Source of the DNA: Prolixibacteraceae bacterium
Lineage (GTDB): Bacteria; Bacteroidota; Bacteroidia; Bacteroidales; Prolixibacteraceae
DNA: 23,915 nucleotides
Reading direction: 5' to 3'
NCBI GenBank assembly: GCA_027451165.1
Contig: DAIDJX010000011.1
Span: 1-23,915 of the forward strand
Translations under genes and position numbers: made by a program
The notes under the pieces: generated by a model
Databases searched by the model: none
Told to the model about the DNA's origin: nothing
The model's input: the letters and a program-made list of their open reading frames with translations, nothing else
Part shown: piece by piece, positions 7,449 through 14,386 of the stretch
Layout: each line of letters starts with the position of its first letter
Position numbering within the stretch: the stretch's first letter is position 1

Positions 7449-7543
7449 GTCATTCGCTACGCTGTCATTCGCTACGCTGTCATTCGCTACGCTGTCATTA
7501 GCCTACGGCGTCAATTGCCTACGGCGTCATTGGCCCTTCGGGC
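7449..7543 (+). repeat. Left arm of a GTCATT/hairpin repeat array (six units)
   Basis: Six head-to-tail units begin directly after the ribBA stop. Three are identical 15-mers, GTCATTCGCTACGCT (7449-7463, 7464-7478, 7479-7493). These are followed by GTCATTAGCCTACGGC (7494-7509), GTCAATTGCCTACGGC (7510-7525) and GTCATTGGCCCTTCGGGC (7526-7543). A partial unit GTCATTAGACCATT continues to about 7557. Each unit is a GTCATT tag followed by a tiny GC-rich palindrome (GC-TAC-GC, GCC-TAC-GGC, GCCC-TTC-GGGC) whose two arms change together. The 15-base units keep a frame open (Ser-Phe-Ala-Thr-Leu repeats), but I see no sign that this is translated. Confidence 0.9.
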
Positions 7544-7557
7544 GTCATTAGACCATT

Positions 7558-7685
7558 GACGCGAAAAGCAAATGAACAGTGACGCGAAGCAAATGACCAG
7601 TGACGCGAAGCAAATGACCAATGACGCGAAGCAAATGACCAATGACGCGAAGCAAATGACCAATTACGCGAAGCAAATGACCAAT
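7558..7685 (-). repeat. Right arm of the GTCATT/hairpin repeat array, opposite orientation (six units)
   Basis: Six units of mostly 21 bases (one of 23, at 7558-7580) start at 7558, 7581, 7602, 7623, 7644 and 7665 on the plus strand, each beginning GACGCGAAGCAAATGACC or a near variant. Read on the minus strand each unit is GTCATTTGCTTCGCGTC plus ATTG or ACTG. Its first 15 bases match the left-arm 15-mer at 12 of 15 positions, so both arms belong to one family in opposite directions. The minus-strand units contain GTCATT-like tags on both sides of the hairpin core. The array stops 8 bases before the ATG of the DUF5522 gene. Confidence 0.9.
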
Positions 7686-7693
7686 GATTGACC

Positions 7694-7894
7694 ATGAATG
7701 ATTATTATGACATAGAATATGGTGGCGACGGCCTAAAAGAGGGAGTCGACTACTACTTGTCTCCGGAAGGCTTCCGGGTAATGACCGAGGAATACTTAAC
7801 CCGCAGGGGCTACTGTTGTGCCAACGGATGTCGCCATTGCCCTTACTGGCCAAAGGCCAGAAAAGGTAATACAGTTTTGAGGAAACAAAATTAA
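7694..7894 (+). CDS. Small Cys-rich DUF5522 protein
   Basis: A 66-residue protein with the DUF5522 hallmark: a Tyr-rich N-terminal part, YYLSPEGFRVMTEEYLTRRG, and then YCCANGCRHCPYWP, in which CC-x3-C-x2-C could bind zinc or another metal. There is no signal peptide or membrane segment. The function is unknown; I know this domain as a short, single-domain protein in Bacteroidota. The ATG at 7694 is preferred over the TTG at 7688, and a TGA at 7685-7687 prevents further extension. The start lies 8 bases from the end of the repeat array, so its promoter and ribosome-binding region must lie within or across the repeats, or it is read from the ribBA promoter. It converges on lon. Confidence 0.8.
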   Translation: MNDYYDIEYGGDGLKEGVDYYLSPEGFRVMTEEYLTRRGYCCANGCRHCPYWPKARKGNTVLRKQN

Positions 7895-7907
7895 CTGGCT
7901 GGTGACT

Positions 7908-7958
7908 GCTCCGCCCGGTCGCTGAGCGGAGCCGAAGCGCCGGCTACTGGCTGCCGGC
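7908..7958. repeat. REP-like palindromic element / likely bidirectional terminator
   Basis: GCTCCGC (7908-7914) and GCGGAGC (7926-7932) form a 7-bp stem. An alternative near-palindrome runs from CGGTCGCT to AAGCGCCG (7916-7942). Immediately after, GCCGGC (7939-7944) and GCCGGC (7953-7958) can pair across an 8-base loop that contains part of the lon stop codon. The core GGTCGCTGAGCGGAG resembles a dispersed REP-type palindrome that I recall from many bacterial genomes. It sits between two convergent genes, the usual place for REP-like elements and terminators, but it lacks a clear T tract. Confidence 0.6.
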
Positions 7959-10379
7959 GACAGGTAATAAGGCAATGTTCAGCACTTCCCCGATATTCTT
8001 CACAAAATGGAATGTCAATCCTGTCAGGTAGGCTTCCTTGATTTCTTCAAGATCCTTCCGGTTGTTTTCAGATAAAATGATCTCACTGATGCCGGCTCTT
8101 TTGGCTGCCAGGATTTTCTCCTTGATACCCCCAACCGGCAACACTTTTCCCCTCAAAGTAATTTCGCCCGTCATCGCTACAGCTGATTTCACCTTTCGCC
8201 CGGTAAACGCCGACGCCAGGGAGGTGACCATGGTGATGCCGGCAGATGGCCCATCCTTTGGGATAGCTCCCTCCGGAACGTGTATATGCACATTCCTTTC
8301 GGTAAAACTGTCAGGATCCAGCTGCAACTCTTCGGCATGGCTTTTCAGGTATTCCAGGGCCAGTACTGCCGATTCTTTCATTACATCCCCGAGATTCCCG
8401 GTGATGGTGAGGTTTCCTTTGCCCTTGCTCAGACTGCTTTCCACATAGAGAATCTCTCCGCCGGCAGCTGTCCATGCCAAGCCAGTTACCACCCCTGTAA
8501 ATTCATTTCCCTGATAGGCTTCCCTGGTGTATTCGATGACACCCAGGTACTCCCGGATATCTTCCGTTGTCAGCGCTGCCCGGTAGGTTTCCCCGAAAGC
8601 CACTTTCCGGGCAACCCTGCGGATGATCCGGGCAAGCTTCTTGTCCAGCTCCCGGACTCCGGATTCGCGGGTGTAATGCTCAATAATATATTCGAGCACT
8701 TCCGGAGAAAAACTTACCTCCTCCGGTTGAACCCCATGGTTTTCAAGTTGTTTGGGAATCAGGTGGCGACGGGCAATTTCTGTTTTTTCTTCCACGAGGT
8801 AACCACTGACCTCTATCAGCTCCAGCCGGTCGCGCAAGGGCGGTGAAATGGTATTTAGCGTGTTGGCCGTAGCAATGAACATCACCCGGCTGAGGTCATA
8901 TTCCACTTCCACATAATTGTCATGGAATTCCATGTTTTGTTCCGGATCCAAAACTTCCAGCAAGGCAGACGCCGGATCTCCGTTGTATTGTTTGGTCACT
9001 TTGTCGATCTCGTCAAGAACAAAAACAGGATTCGACGATTTTGCTTTTTTGATGTTCTGGATAACCCGGCCGGGCATTGCACCGATGTAAGTCTTACGGT
9101 GACCCCTGATTTCCGATTCATCATGAAGTCCGCCAAGGCTCATCCTGACATACTTCCTGTCGAGCGCACGGGCTATCGACTTTCCAAGGGAAGTTTTTCC
9201 TACACCCGGAGGGCCGTACAAACATAAAATGGGCGATTTCAGGTCATTTTTCAGTTTCAGAACGGCCAGATGCTCCAGAATGCGCTCTTTGACTTTTTCA
9301 AGGCCAAAATGATCTTCATCGAGAACCAGACGGGCATGTTCCAGGTCAAAATTATCTTCCGTTATCTCATCCCAGGGAAGATCGAGCAGTGTCTGGCAAT
9401 AGGAAAATTGTACTGAATACTCCCCTGATGCCGGATTCAGCCGGCTGAGTTTATCCACTTCTTTATGGAAATGCACGGATACCTCCTCCTTCCACAACTT
9501 CTTTTCAGCCTTTTCCCGCAGGTTTTTGATCTCCTGCTCTACCGGGTTTCCGCCCAATTCATCCTGAATGGTTTTAATCTGCTGATGGAGCAGATATTCC
9601 CGCTGCTGCTTGTCAATGTCAGTCTTTACCTTGTTCTGGATATCATTCTTCAGTTCCAGCATCTGCACTTCTTTCACCAGATAGCTGATGGCCTGGACCC
9701 CCCTGTCGCGGAGATCGTCAATCTCCAGTAGTTTCTGTTTTTCCTCCACACCGATGTCGGTATTGGAGCATATAAAATTGATCAGGAAGGTGGAATTCTC
9801 TATGTTCTTGACCGCAAAAGAGGCTTCCGGAGGAATATTGGAGGAAAAATGGGCAATTTTGATGGACAAGTCTTTCAGCGATCCGACGATGGCATTGAAT
9901 TCATTGCTGTCAACCGGAATTATATCCCTGAGTGGTTCGACGGATGCTTTGAAGTAAGGATCTTCCGAAACAAACTCCCGGATTTTGATGCGCCTTTTCC
10001 CTTGAATAATGATGGTAGTTGATCCGTCGGGCATTTCCAGAATTTTCAGGATTTCCGCCATGGTTCCCGTCTGGTAAAGATCGCCGGGGGCAGGATCATC
10101 CTGAACCACATCCAGTTGCGCCAGGGTTCCCAGCAAACGGGATCCGCGGTACACATCCTGCACCAGTTTAAGCGATTTCTGCCGCCCTATGGTAATCGGA
10201 ATTACCACACCAGGGAAAAGGACGGTATTCCGGAGAGGTAAAACCGGCAAAATATCCGGAATTTCCATGTTGTGCAACTCTGAATCATCTCCATCGGCGA
10301 TGATCGGAAGAAATTCTCCCTGTTGGTGGGACAGTTCTGACAAGAAAGGAGTTATTTTAAGCTTTTTCTGATTTTCCAT
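7944..10379 (-). CDS. lon: ATP-dependent protease Lon
   Basis: An 811-residue cytosolic AAA+ protease that unfolds and degrades damaged or regulatory proteins. The N-terminal substrate-binding domain spans about residues 42-250 (from ILPVLPLRNTVLFPGVVIP), followed by a coiled-coil region (~230-310). The ATPase module has Walker A GPPGVGKTS at 389-397, Walker B FVLDEIDK near 453-460 and the conserved sensor/arginine region (ANTLNTISPPLRDRLE). The C-terminal Ser-Lys protease domain has KDGPSAGITM with catalytic Ser712 and GGIKEKILAAKRAG with catalytic Lys755, the normal 43-residue spacing. Length and motifs are complete. The start is the ATG at 10379 (MENQKKLKITPF). Upstream lie a 7-9-7 inverted repeat and the rpmE2 terminator, so lon probably has its own promoter, which I could not place. 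The gene ends inside a REP-like element. Confidence 0.98.
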   Translation of the reverse strand: MENQKKLKITPFLSELSHQQGEFLPIIADGDDSELHNMEIPDILPVLPLRNTVLFPGVVIPITIGRQKSLKLVQDVYRGSRLLGTLAQLDVVQDDPAPGDLYQTGTMAEILKILEMPDGSTTIIIQGKRRIKIREFVSEDPYFKASVEPLRDIIPVDSNEFNAIVGSLKDLSIKIAHFSSNIPPEASFAVKNIENSTFLINFICSNTDIGVEEKQKLLEIDDLRDRGVQAISYLVKEVQMLELKNDIQNKVKTDIDKQQREYLLHQQIKTIQDELGGNPVEQEIKNLREKAEKKLWKEEVSVHFHKEVDKLSRLNPASGEYSVQFSYCQTLLDLPWDEITEDNFDLEHARLVLDEDHFGLEKVKERILEHLAVLKLKNDLKSPILCLYGPPGVGKTSLGKSIARALDRKYVRMSLGGLHDESEIRGHRKTYIGAMPGRVIQNIKKAKSSNPVFVLDEIDKVTKQYNGDPASALLEVLDPEQNMEFHDNYVEVEYDLSRVMFIATANTLNTISPPLRDRLELIEVSGYLVEEKTEIARRHLIPKQLENHGVQPEEVSFSPEVLEYIIEHYTRESGVRELDKKLARIIRRVARKVAFGETYRAALTTEDIREYLGVIEYTREAYQGNEFTGVVTGLAWTAAGGEILYVESSLSKGKGNLTITGNLGDVMKESAVLALEYLKSHAEELQLDPDSFTERNVHIHVPEGAIPKDGPSAGITMVTSLASAFTGRKVKSAVAMTGEITLRGKVLPVGGIKEKILAAKRAGISEIILSENNRKDLEEIKEAYLTGLTFHFVKNIGEVLNIALLPVAGSQ

Positions 10380-10406
10380 TTTTTATGTTTTGCATGACAA
10401 AATGTC

Positions 10407-10429
10407 GGTATTCCGTACTTCAGAATACC
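10407..10429 (-). promoter_or_regulatory. Inverted repeat upstream of lon (possible operator or leader hairpin)
   Basis: GGTATTC and GAATACC form a perfect 7-bp inverted repeat separated by 9 bases. It starts 28 bases upstream of the lon ATG. The 7-9-7 spacing resembles heat-shock operators such as CIRCE in layout, but the sequence is not CIRCE. It could bind a dimeric regulator or fold as a hairpin in the lon leader. Confidence 0.35.
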
Positions 10430-10481
10430 AGGATCTGGAGTTTGCAATAGTTATGCCAATTGGACACCATGACAGGCAGAT

Positions 10482-10512
10482 AAAAAAAATCCCGGAGATT
10501 TGCTCCGGGATT
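10482..10512 (-). terminator. Rho-independent terminator of rpmE2
   Basis: AATCCCGGAG and CTCCGGGATT form a perfect 10-bp stem with loop ATTTG (10488-10512). On the minus strand the stem is followed by a run of T (plus-strand A tract 10482-10489). It begins 20 bases after the rpmE2 stop codon and separates this gene from lon. Confidence 0.9.
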
Positions 10513-10531
10513 CTTTCTGTAGCTGCAGAAA

Positions 10532-10795
10532 CTATTTGTTCCTTTTTTCCATGTGCGTTTTATAGCGATTCATGAACTTGTCAACCCTACCGGCGGTATC
10601 CACCAGTTTCACCTTACCGGTGTAAAACGGATGGGATGTGTTCGAAATTTCCAGTTTCACCAACGGATACTGAACACCATCAATATCAACGTTTTCTCTG
10701 GTCTGAACAGTTGACCTGGTAAGAAAAGTATGACCATTGGACATATCTCTGAATGCCACCATTCTGTAACTTGCAGGATGTATTCCTTTTTTCAT
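10532..10795 (-). CDS. rpmE2: 50S ribosomal protein L31, type B (zinc-free form)
   Basis: An 87-residue component of the large ribosomal subunit near the central protuberance, contacting the small subunit across the bridge. The start MKKGIHPASYRMVAF and the later VKLEISNTSHPFYTGK and GRVDKFMNRYK are typical of L31. No Cys is present, so it is the zinc-independent type B form. The upstream in-frame ATG at 10861 would add 22 residues unlike any L31, so the ATG at 10795 is chosen. A consensus promoter lies about 145 bases upstream, leaving a leader of about 135-140 bases. The last part of this leader is perfectly complementary to the start codon region, suggesting RNA-level control. A strong terminator follows the gene. 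Confidence 0.97.
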   Translation of the reverse strand: MKKGIHPASYRMVAFRDMSNGHTFLTRSTVQTRENVDIDGVQYPLVKLEISNTSHPFYTGKVKLVDTAGRVDKFMNRYKTHMEKRNK

Positions 10796-10843
10796 CTGTT
10801 TAAAATATTTAGTATTCCAAAATTGTAAACCGGGAAACAGATG
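10793..10843 (-). promoter_or_regulatory. Candidate RNA leader hairpin hiding the rpmE2 start codon
   Basis: On the minus-strand transcript the sequence CATCUGUUU (10843-10835) is perfectly complementary over 9 bases to AAACAGAUG (10801-10793), whose last three bases are the rpmE2 AUG. The 33-base loop contains further A/U pairing possibilities. Such a structure would block initiation and could be the switch of a ribosomal protein leader, in which excess L31 or another signal shifts the fold. The pairing is directly visible; the regulatory role is inferred. Confidence 0.5.
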
Positions 10844-10939
10844 GAATTCACATGTAACCAATAATCAGTTCGGTTGATGTTTTGTGGAACATGTTCATTT
10901 CATAACAATAAAAATTTCCTCGGTTCTTTAAACGGGGGG

Positions 10940-10971
10940 CAAAGATAGTGTTATCCCGGTTAATTTCCAAA
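10940..10971 (-). promoter_or_regulatory. Consensus Bacteroidota promoter for rpmE2
   Basis: On the minus strand TTTG (10971-10968) is followed after 20 bases by TATCTTTG (10947-10940). This is a full match to the -33/-7 consensus TTTG-N19-21-TAnnTTTG and the best promoter in the window. It predicts a transcription start near 10933 and a leader of about 135-140 bases ahead of rpmE2. The match also identifies the host phylum. Confidence 0.75.
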
Positions 10972-11000
10972 CACTCAGCCCCTAATATTTAACACTTTTT

Positions 11001-12176
11001 TCATTCATCCTTTCTGGTGATGATCGGCGCCCTGACGAAAGGTTTTTTCCTGTCGAAGAGGTAACGCATCGTATAATGGGTTTTCATCTGCTTTCCACCC
11101 ACCGATTCATACAAGGCAATGATTTTGGGATTGAAGTCGCCGGCCCAGGAAAGTTCCATTTCTTTATACCAGGGTTTCCGGTACATGGCCGGGCGCAAAT
11201 GCCAGAACATGGCAGATTCAATCCCTGAGCGCTGAAATTTCGGGGAAATTCCGATGATGATACTCCGGGTACGGGTCATCACCTTTCTTTTTCGGTACCA
11301 CATCAAACGGAGGATGTTCAGCAAATTAAGCTTACCGTTTATCCGGATCAGCATCTGGTTGATATCGGGGATCATCACAAAGAGGGCGATCGGATGCCCT
11401 TCATGGTAAGCAAACCAGATGAACTCTTCTTCTATCATCATTTTGGAGGAACCCAGGAAATCACGCAACTCGTCCTTGTCAATCGGTTTAAAATGTTCAT
11501 GGTAGCGCCAGGCGTCATCATATACCGTGCAGAAGTCATCAATGAATTTCTCTTTCTTTTCCCACGAAAAATGTTCAAAGCTGAACTGAGGTTTTTTGGC
11601 CACCCACTCTGCAATTTTCCAAAAGCGCTCGGGCAATTCCGGAAGCGTGGTATCGAGGTGATAACTGAATTGTTTAAAGTAAACCTGGAAACCAAACCGC
11701 TCGAATAATTTCTGGTAATAAGGCGGATTGTAGGGCATACCGAACCCCTGCGGCATAAAACCTTCGACCAGTAACCCCCAGTTAATGTAGTTCTCCCCGA
11801 AATTCACCGGTCCGTCCATAGCTTCCATTCCCTTGGATTTCAACCATTTTACAGCAGTTTCAAACAGCATGTCAGCCGCTTCCTGGTTATCCACACATTC
11901 AAAAAAGCCGCAACTTCCCGTGGGTTGTTCAAATAATACGGCTTTATCCATGTTGTAAAAAGCGGCAATCCGGCCAATGACTTTTCCCTTGTCATTCAAC
12001 AAAATCCACCTGCAGGCATCCCCATTTTTGAAAGAAGGATTTTTTGCCGGATTAAAGGTGCTTTCCACCATAACCTCCAGGGGGCAGGCCCAATTGGGAT
12101 CATCTTTATACACCAGGTGAGGTACCCGGTGAAACATCTGTTTGCTTTTCTTATCGTTAACTTCCAGAATCTGCAT
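11001..12176 (-). CDS. GNAT-like acetyltransferase family protein, uncharacterised
   Basis: A soluble protein of 391 residues that I recognise as the long GNAT-like family common in Bacteroidota. The N-terminal part has VPHLVYKDDPNWACPLEV and RWILLNDKGKVIGRIAAFYN (about residues 18-75), a typical GNAT beta-strand pair. A middle part contains MDGPVNFGENYINWGLLVEG (about 129-148) and MPYNPPYYQKLFERFGF. A second acetyltransferase-like unit ends with RSIIIGISPKFQRSGIESAM, where FQRSGI stands in the position of the acetyl-CoA loop (Q/RxxGxG/A), and ALYESVGGK. The substrate is unknown. It lies downstream of the AlkD-like gene on the same strand with a 66-base gap, and upstream of the rpmE2 promoter. 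It has no membrane segment or signal peptide. The family is reasonably sure; the activity is unproven. Confidence 0.7.
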   Translation of the reverse strand: MQILEVNDKKSKQMFHRVPHLVYKDDPNWACPLEVMVESTFNPAKNPSFKNGDACRWILLNDKGKVIGRIAAFYNMDKAVLFEQPTGSCGFFECVDNQEAADMLFETAVKWLKSKGMEAMDGPVNFGENYINWGLLVEGFMPQGFGMPYNPPYYQKLFERFGFQVYFKQFSYHLDTTLPELPERFWKIAEWVAKKPQFSFEHFSWEKKEKFIDDFCTVYDDAWRYHEHFKPIDKDELRDFLGSSKMMIEEEFIWFAYHEGHPIALFVMIPDINQMLIRINGKLNLLNILRLMWYRKRKVMTRTRSIIIGISPKFQRSGIESAMFWHLRPAMYRKPWYKEMELSWAGDFNPKIIALYESVGGKQMKTHYTMRYLFDRKKPFVRAPIITRKDE

Positions 12177-12242
12177 ATCTAAAACGTTATATGTTGCAAT
12201 ATAAGACTTTTTTCTGAACTGTAATGAAACCTTTGTTATGGC

Positions 12243-12929
12243 TTACCCAGCCAATCCTTTTTCAAGTTCCTCTGCCAGGAAAACAGCTGTTTCGGTCCCC
12301 CCTTCCCTCAAAATGATACTCCAATCCGTCACCATTTGTTTCATGTTTAATGAACGGTTGGCAAAGTGAAGCAAGGACCGGTAGAGTACATTGGACAGAG
12401 ACGGATCTTTGGCCAGTGTAATGAATTCATCGAAAAAGGGATCGAAAATCTCGTCGGGAGAAGCTTTGTCCATCATTGCCAATCGCCCGGCCAGGTGAAT
12501 GGAAGTATAACGAACCCAGTGTTTCTTTCCCCTGCACCATTCCAGCGCTTTTACATAGGCAAAAGGGGTTCGCCACCAAAGGTTGGCAGAAAGCTGTTCG
12601 GCGATTTCACTGTTTTCAGAACTCTTTGTCCAGAAATCCATCTGCTCCTCGGTAACCTGGCCTGGTTCATCCAGCATAGTAGCGAGAATCATGGTTTCCC
12701 TCCAGTTCCTGTTCCAAAGCTTGAGCGCAACGACATGGGAAGGTGCATACCTGCCGGCAATAGTTTTCAGATCAGTTAAAGATACCCCCATGTTCACCTT
12801 ATACTGAATTCCATACCGCTGCATGGCTGAGACAGCTTCTCCGTTCCTGAAAGAAGTGATCTCCTTCAGCATTTCCCTGAAACGCTGTTCAGCTTCCTTA
12901 TTGTCCAACCAGATGTCCATTCCCGGCAA
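12243..12929 (-). CDS. DNA alkylation repair protein, AlkD/HEAT-like
   Basis: A 228-residue all-helical protein of the AlkD/AlkC-like superfamily, whose HEAT-like repeats wrap DNA and remove bulky or cationic alkylated bases without base flipping. Recognisable parts are RYGIQYKVNMGVSLTDLKTI near residues 38-57, KLWNRNWRETMILATMLDEP, the helix with DFWTKSSENSEIAEQLSANLW, and PFAYVKALEWCRGKKHWVRY. The tail MVTDWSIILREGGTETAVFLAEELEKGL is also family-like. The start at 12929 (MPGMDIW) lies only 8 bases from a -7 box, which would leave almost no leader; the second Met at 12920 is an alternative. Catalytic residues were not checked against a structure, so the precise activity is uncertain. Confidence 0.8.
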   Translation of the reverse strand: MPGMDIWLDNKEAEQRFREMLKEITSFRNGEAVSAMQRYGIQYKVNMGVSLTDLKTIAGRYAPSHVVALKLWNRNWRETMILATMLDEPGQVTEEQMDFWTKSSENSEIAEQLSANLWWRTPFAYVKALEWCRGKKHWVRYTSIHLAGRLAMMDKASPDEIFDPFFDEFITLAKDPSLSNVLYRSLLHFANRSLNMKQMVTDWSIILREGGTETAVFLAEELEKGLAG

Positions 12930-12936
12930 TTTCCTG

Positions 12937-12944
12937 CAAAATTA
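12937..12944 (-). promoter_or_regulatory. Probable -7 box for the AlkD-like gene
   Basis: On the minus strand the sequence is TAATTTTG, a perfect TAnnTTTG match 8 bases upstream of the annotated start. This implies a very short or leaderless transcript, or use of the Met codon at 12920. No -33 TTTG is seen. Confidence 0.4.
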
Positions 12945-12961
12945 GCAAATTAGCAGTTTCT

Positions 12962-12994
12962 GCGACCGGCTGAGGGGAAAGCTTCAGTCGCCGG
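12962..12994. repeat. Imperfect palindrome between divergent genes
   Basis: GCGAC (12962-12966) can pair with GTCGC (12987-12991). Alternatively CCGGCTGA (12966-12973) can pair with TCAG plus CCGG (12984-12994) with a three-base bulge. It lies between the AlkD-like and flippase genes and may be a degraded REP-like element or an operator. Confidence 0.3.
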
Positions 12995-13045
12995 CAATAT
13001 TCAATACCGGAATTTTATACTTTTACCTGCGAATGCCAAAAATGG

Positions 13046-14386
13046 ATGAAACAGATCCTGAACCATATTTATGAGGTAAGAAACAGCGAATTCTACCGGA
13101 ACATCGGCAGGTTGTTCTCCGGGATATTCCTGGCCAGGATCATTCCGGCGCTGTTTGCGCTGCTTATTGCCCGACTGTATGCCCCTGAAAGTTTCGGTGA
13201 CTATATGTTGTTTCTCAGTATCTCTGCGCTGCTTTCTGTTTTTGTGAATGGTGGGTACGAGGGAGCCCTCCTGATTGCCGGAAACGAAATACGTAGGGAA
13301 GCTATCTACAGGTTTTCAATGCGCATTAATCTGATTATCAACAGTTCTGTTCTAATTGTTTTACTGTTCTATTTGTTTATACATCCCGGAGATGCAGGCC
13401 GGAACCAGATGCTGCTGCTGATTCCCTGCTATTCTTTCTTTTTTGGTGCTACCCAGATGGTCCGCAACAGGCTGATCAGCCGGAAAGCATTCCGCAGGTT
13501 AGCAGTCCTCGAAATGGTTAGGGCCTTCCTGACCGGCGCATTGCAAAGTATGTGTTTTGTATTTCCTGAAACAGGATTGTTTACAGGGCTTGTAGCGGCA
13601 CAAATCATTACTTTTTGCTGGTTTGCAGAAATCCGGTTTTCTCTCCGGAAAGATTCTTTCTCCCGCCCCAACCGCCTCGAACGGGCCCTGGCCGGGCGAT
13701 ACCGTCGTTTTCCGTTATATTCACTCCCCGCAGAGTTTTTTAATTTTTTGAGCCAGCAATTACCTGTTTTCCTGATCAAACCCTTCTTCGGGAGCAGCAA
13801 TCTGGGGCTTTATTCCTTCTCTCACCGCTATCTGTTTATTCCGGTGCAAATGACAGGAATTTCCATCGGTAGCGTATATGTGGAAAAAGCCTCTGCCCTC
13901 CGGTCGTCTCCGGTCGAACTGTCTGAATTGACCTATTCCCTGTTCAAAAAACAGGTCTGGCTCTCTTTACTCCCTTTCACCCTGATTGCTTTTTGGGGAA
14001 AACCGGTTTTTTCCTTCCTTTTTGGCCCGGCATGGAGCTATTCCGGATATTTAGCCCAAATCCTTGCGCCCTGGCTCTTCTTCGTTTTTATCAGTTCTCC
14101 CTTATCCATGATACTGACAGTCAGGGAGAAGCAGAAAGAATCAATGCTTTTCAATATTCTTCTGCTTCTGACGCGGGCCTCGGTCCTGCTTGCCGGCGGA
14201 TTGTGGCTGAAAAACCTGTCTGTTACCATCGCATTGTTCAGTGGTACAGGTGTTCTCTTCTTTGCCTTCCTGGGCGGCTGGTCACTTCGACTGGCCGGAG
14301 TTAACCTCTTTCATGCTGCTGGTTTTCTGCTGAAAGCATTGATAATATGCTCTTTACCTTTGTTAATCCTCTGGCTATGGATATAA
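13046..14386 (+). CDS. Wzx-like polysaccharide flippase / O-antigen transporter
   Basis: An integral membrane protein of 446 residues of the MATE/MOP superfamily polysaccharide transporters, which move undecaprenyl-linked oligosaccharides across the inner membrane. About 12 hydrophobic segments are visible. The first two regions, IFLARIIPALFALLIARLYA and ESFGDYMLFLSISALLSVFV, carry the family's LYAPESFGDY-type motif near residue 45. Basic residues crowd the predicted cytoplasmic loops (RNRLISRKAFRR; RLERALAGRYRRF) and a late GPAWSYSGYLAQILAPWLFF segment fits the family. It starts at ATG 13046 after a 116-base divergent gap. Its end overlaps the asparagine-synthase-like gene, so the two are coupled. 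Together with glycosyltransferases elsewhere in the window it points to capsule, O-antigen or exopolysaccharide export; the substrate is unknown. Confidence 0.85.
   Translation: MKQILNHIYEVRNSEFYRNIGRLFSGIFLARIIPALFALLIARLYAPESFGDYMLFLSISALLSVFVNGGYEGALLIAGNEIRREAIYRFSMRINLIINSSVLIVLLFYLFIHPGDAGRNQMLLLIPCYSFFFGATQMVRNRLISRKAFRRLAVLEMVRAFLTGALQSMCFVFPETGLFTGLVAAQIITFCWFAEIRFSLRKDSFSRPNRLERALAGRYRRFPLYSLPAEFFNFLSQQLPVFLIKPFFGSSNLGLYSFSHRYLFIPVQMTGISIGSVYVEKASALRSSPVELSELTYSLFKKQVWLSLLPFTLIAFWGKPVFSFLFGPAWSYSGYLAQILAPWLFFVFISSPLSMILTVREKQKESMLFNILLLLTRASVLLAGGLWLKNLSVTIALFSGTGVLFFAFLGGWSLRLAGVNLFHAAGFLLKALIICSLPLLILWLWI

Noticed and set aside
7321..7551. Plus-strand open frame with SFATL repeats
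   Set aside because: Its first half is ribBA in another frame and the repeat part is the 15-base DNA repeat translated; no coding signs.
7449..7685. CRISPR array
   Set aside because: Units are only 15-23 bases, with no unique spacers, both orientations in one locus, and no cas genes nearby.
7548..7853. Minus-strand open frame with a seven-residue peptide repeat (LLRVIGH-like)
   Set aside because: The periodicity follows directly from the 21-base DNA repeat, and the rest of the frame is antisense to the DUF5522 gene; no start signal or family match.
10796..10861. 22-residue N-terminal extension of L31
   Set aside because: The extension does not resemble L31, lies in a leader region with a mapped-looking promoter upstream, and MKKGIHP is the family start.
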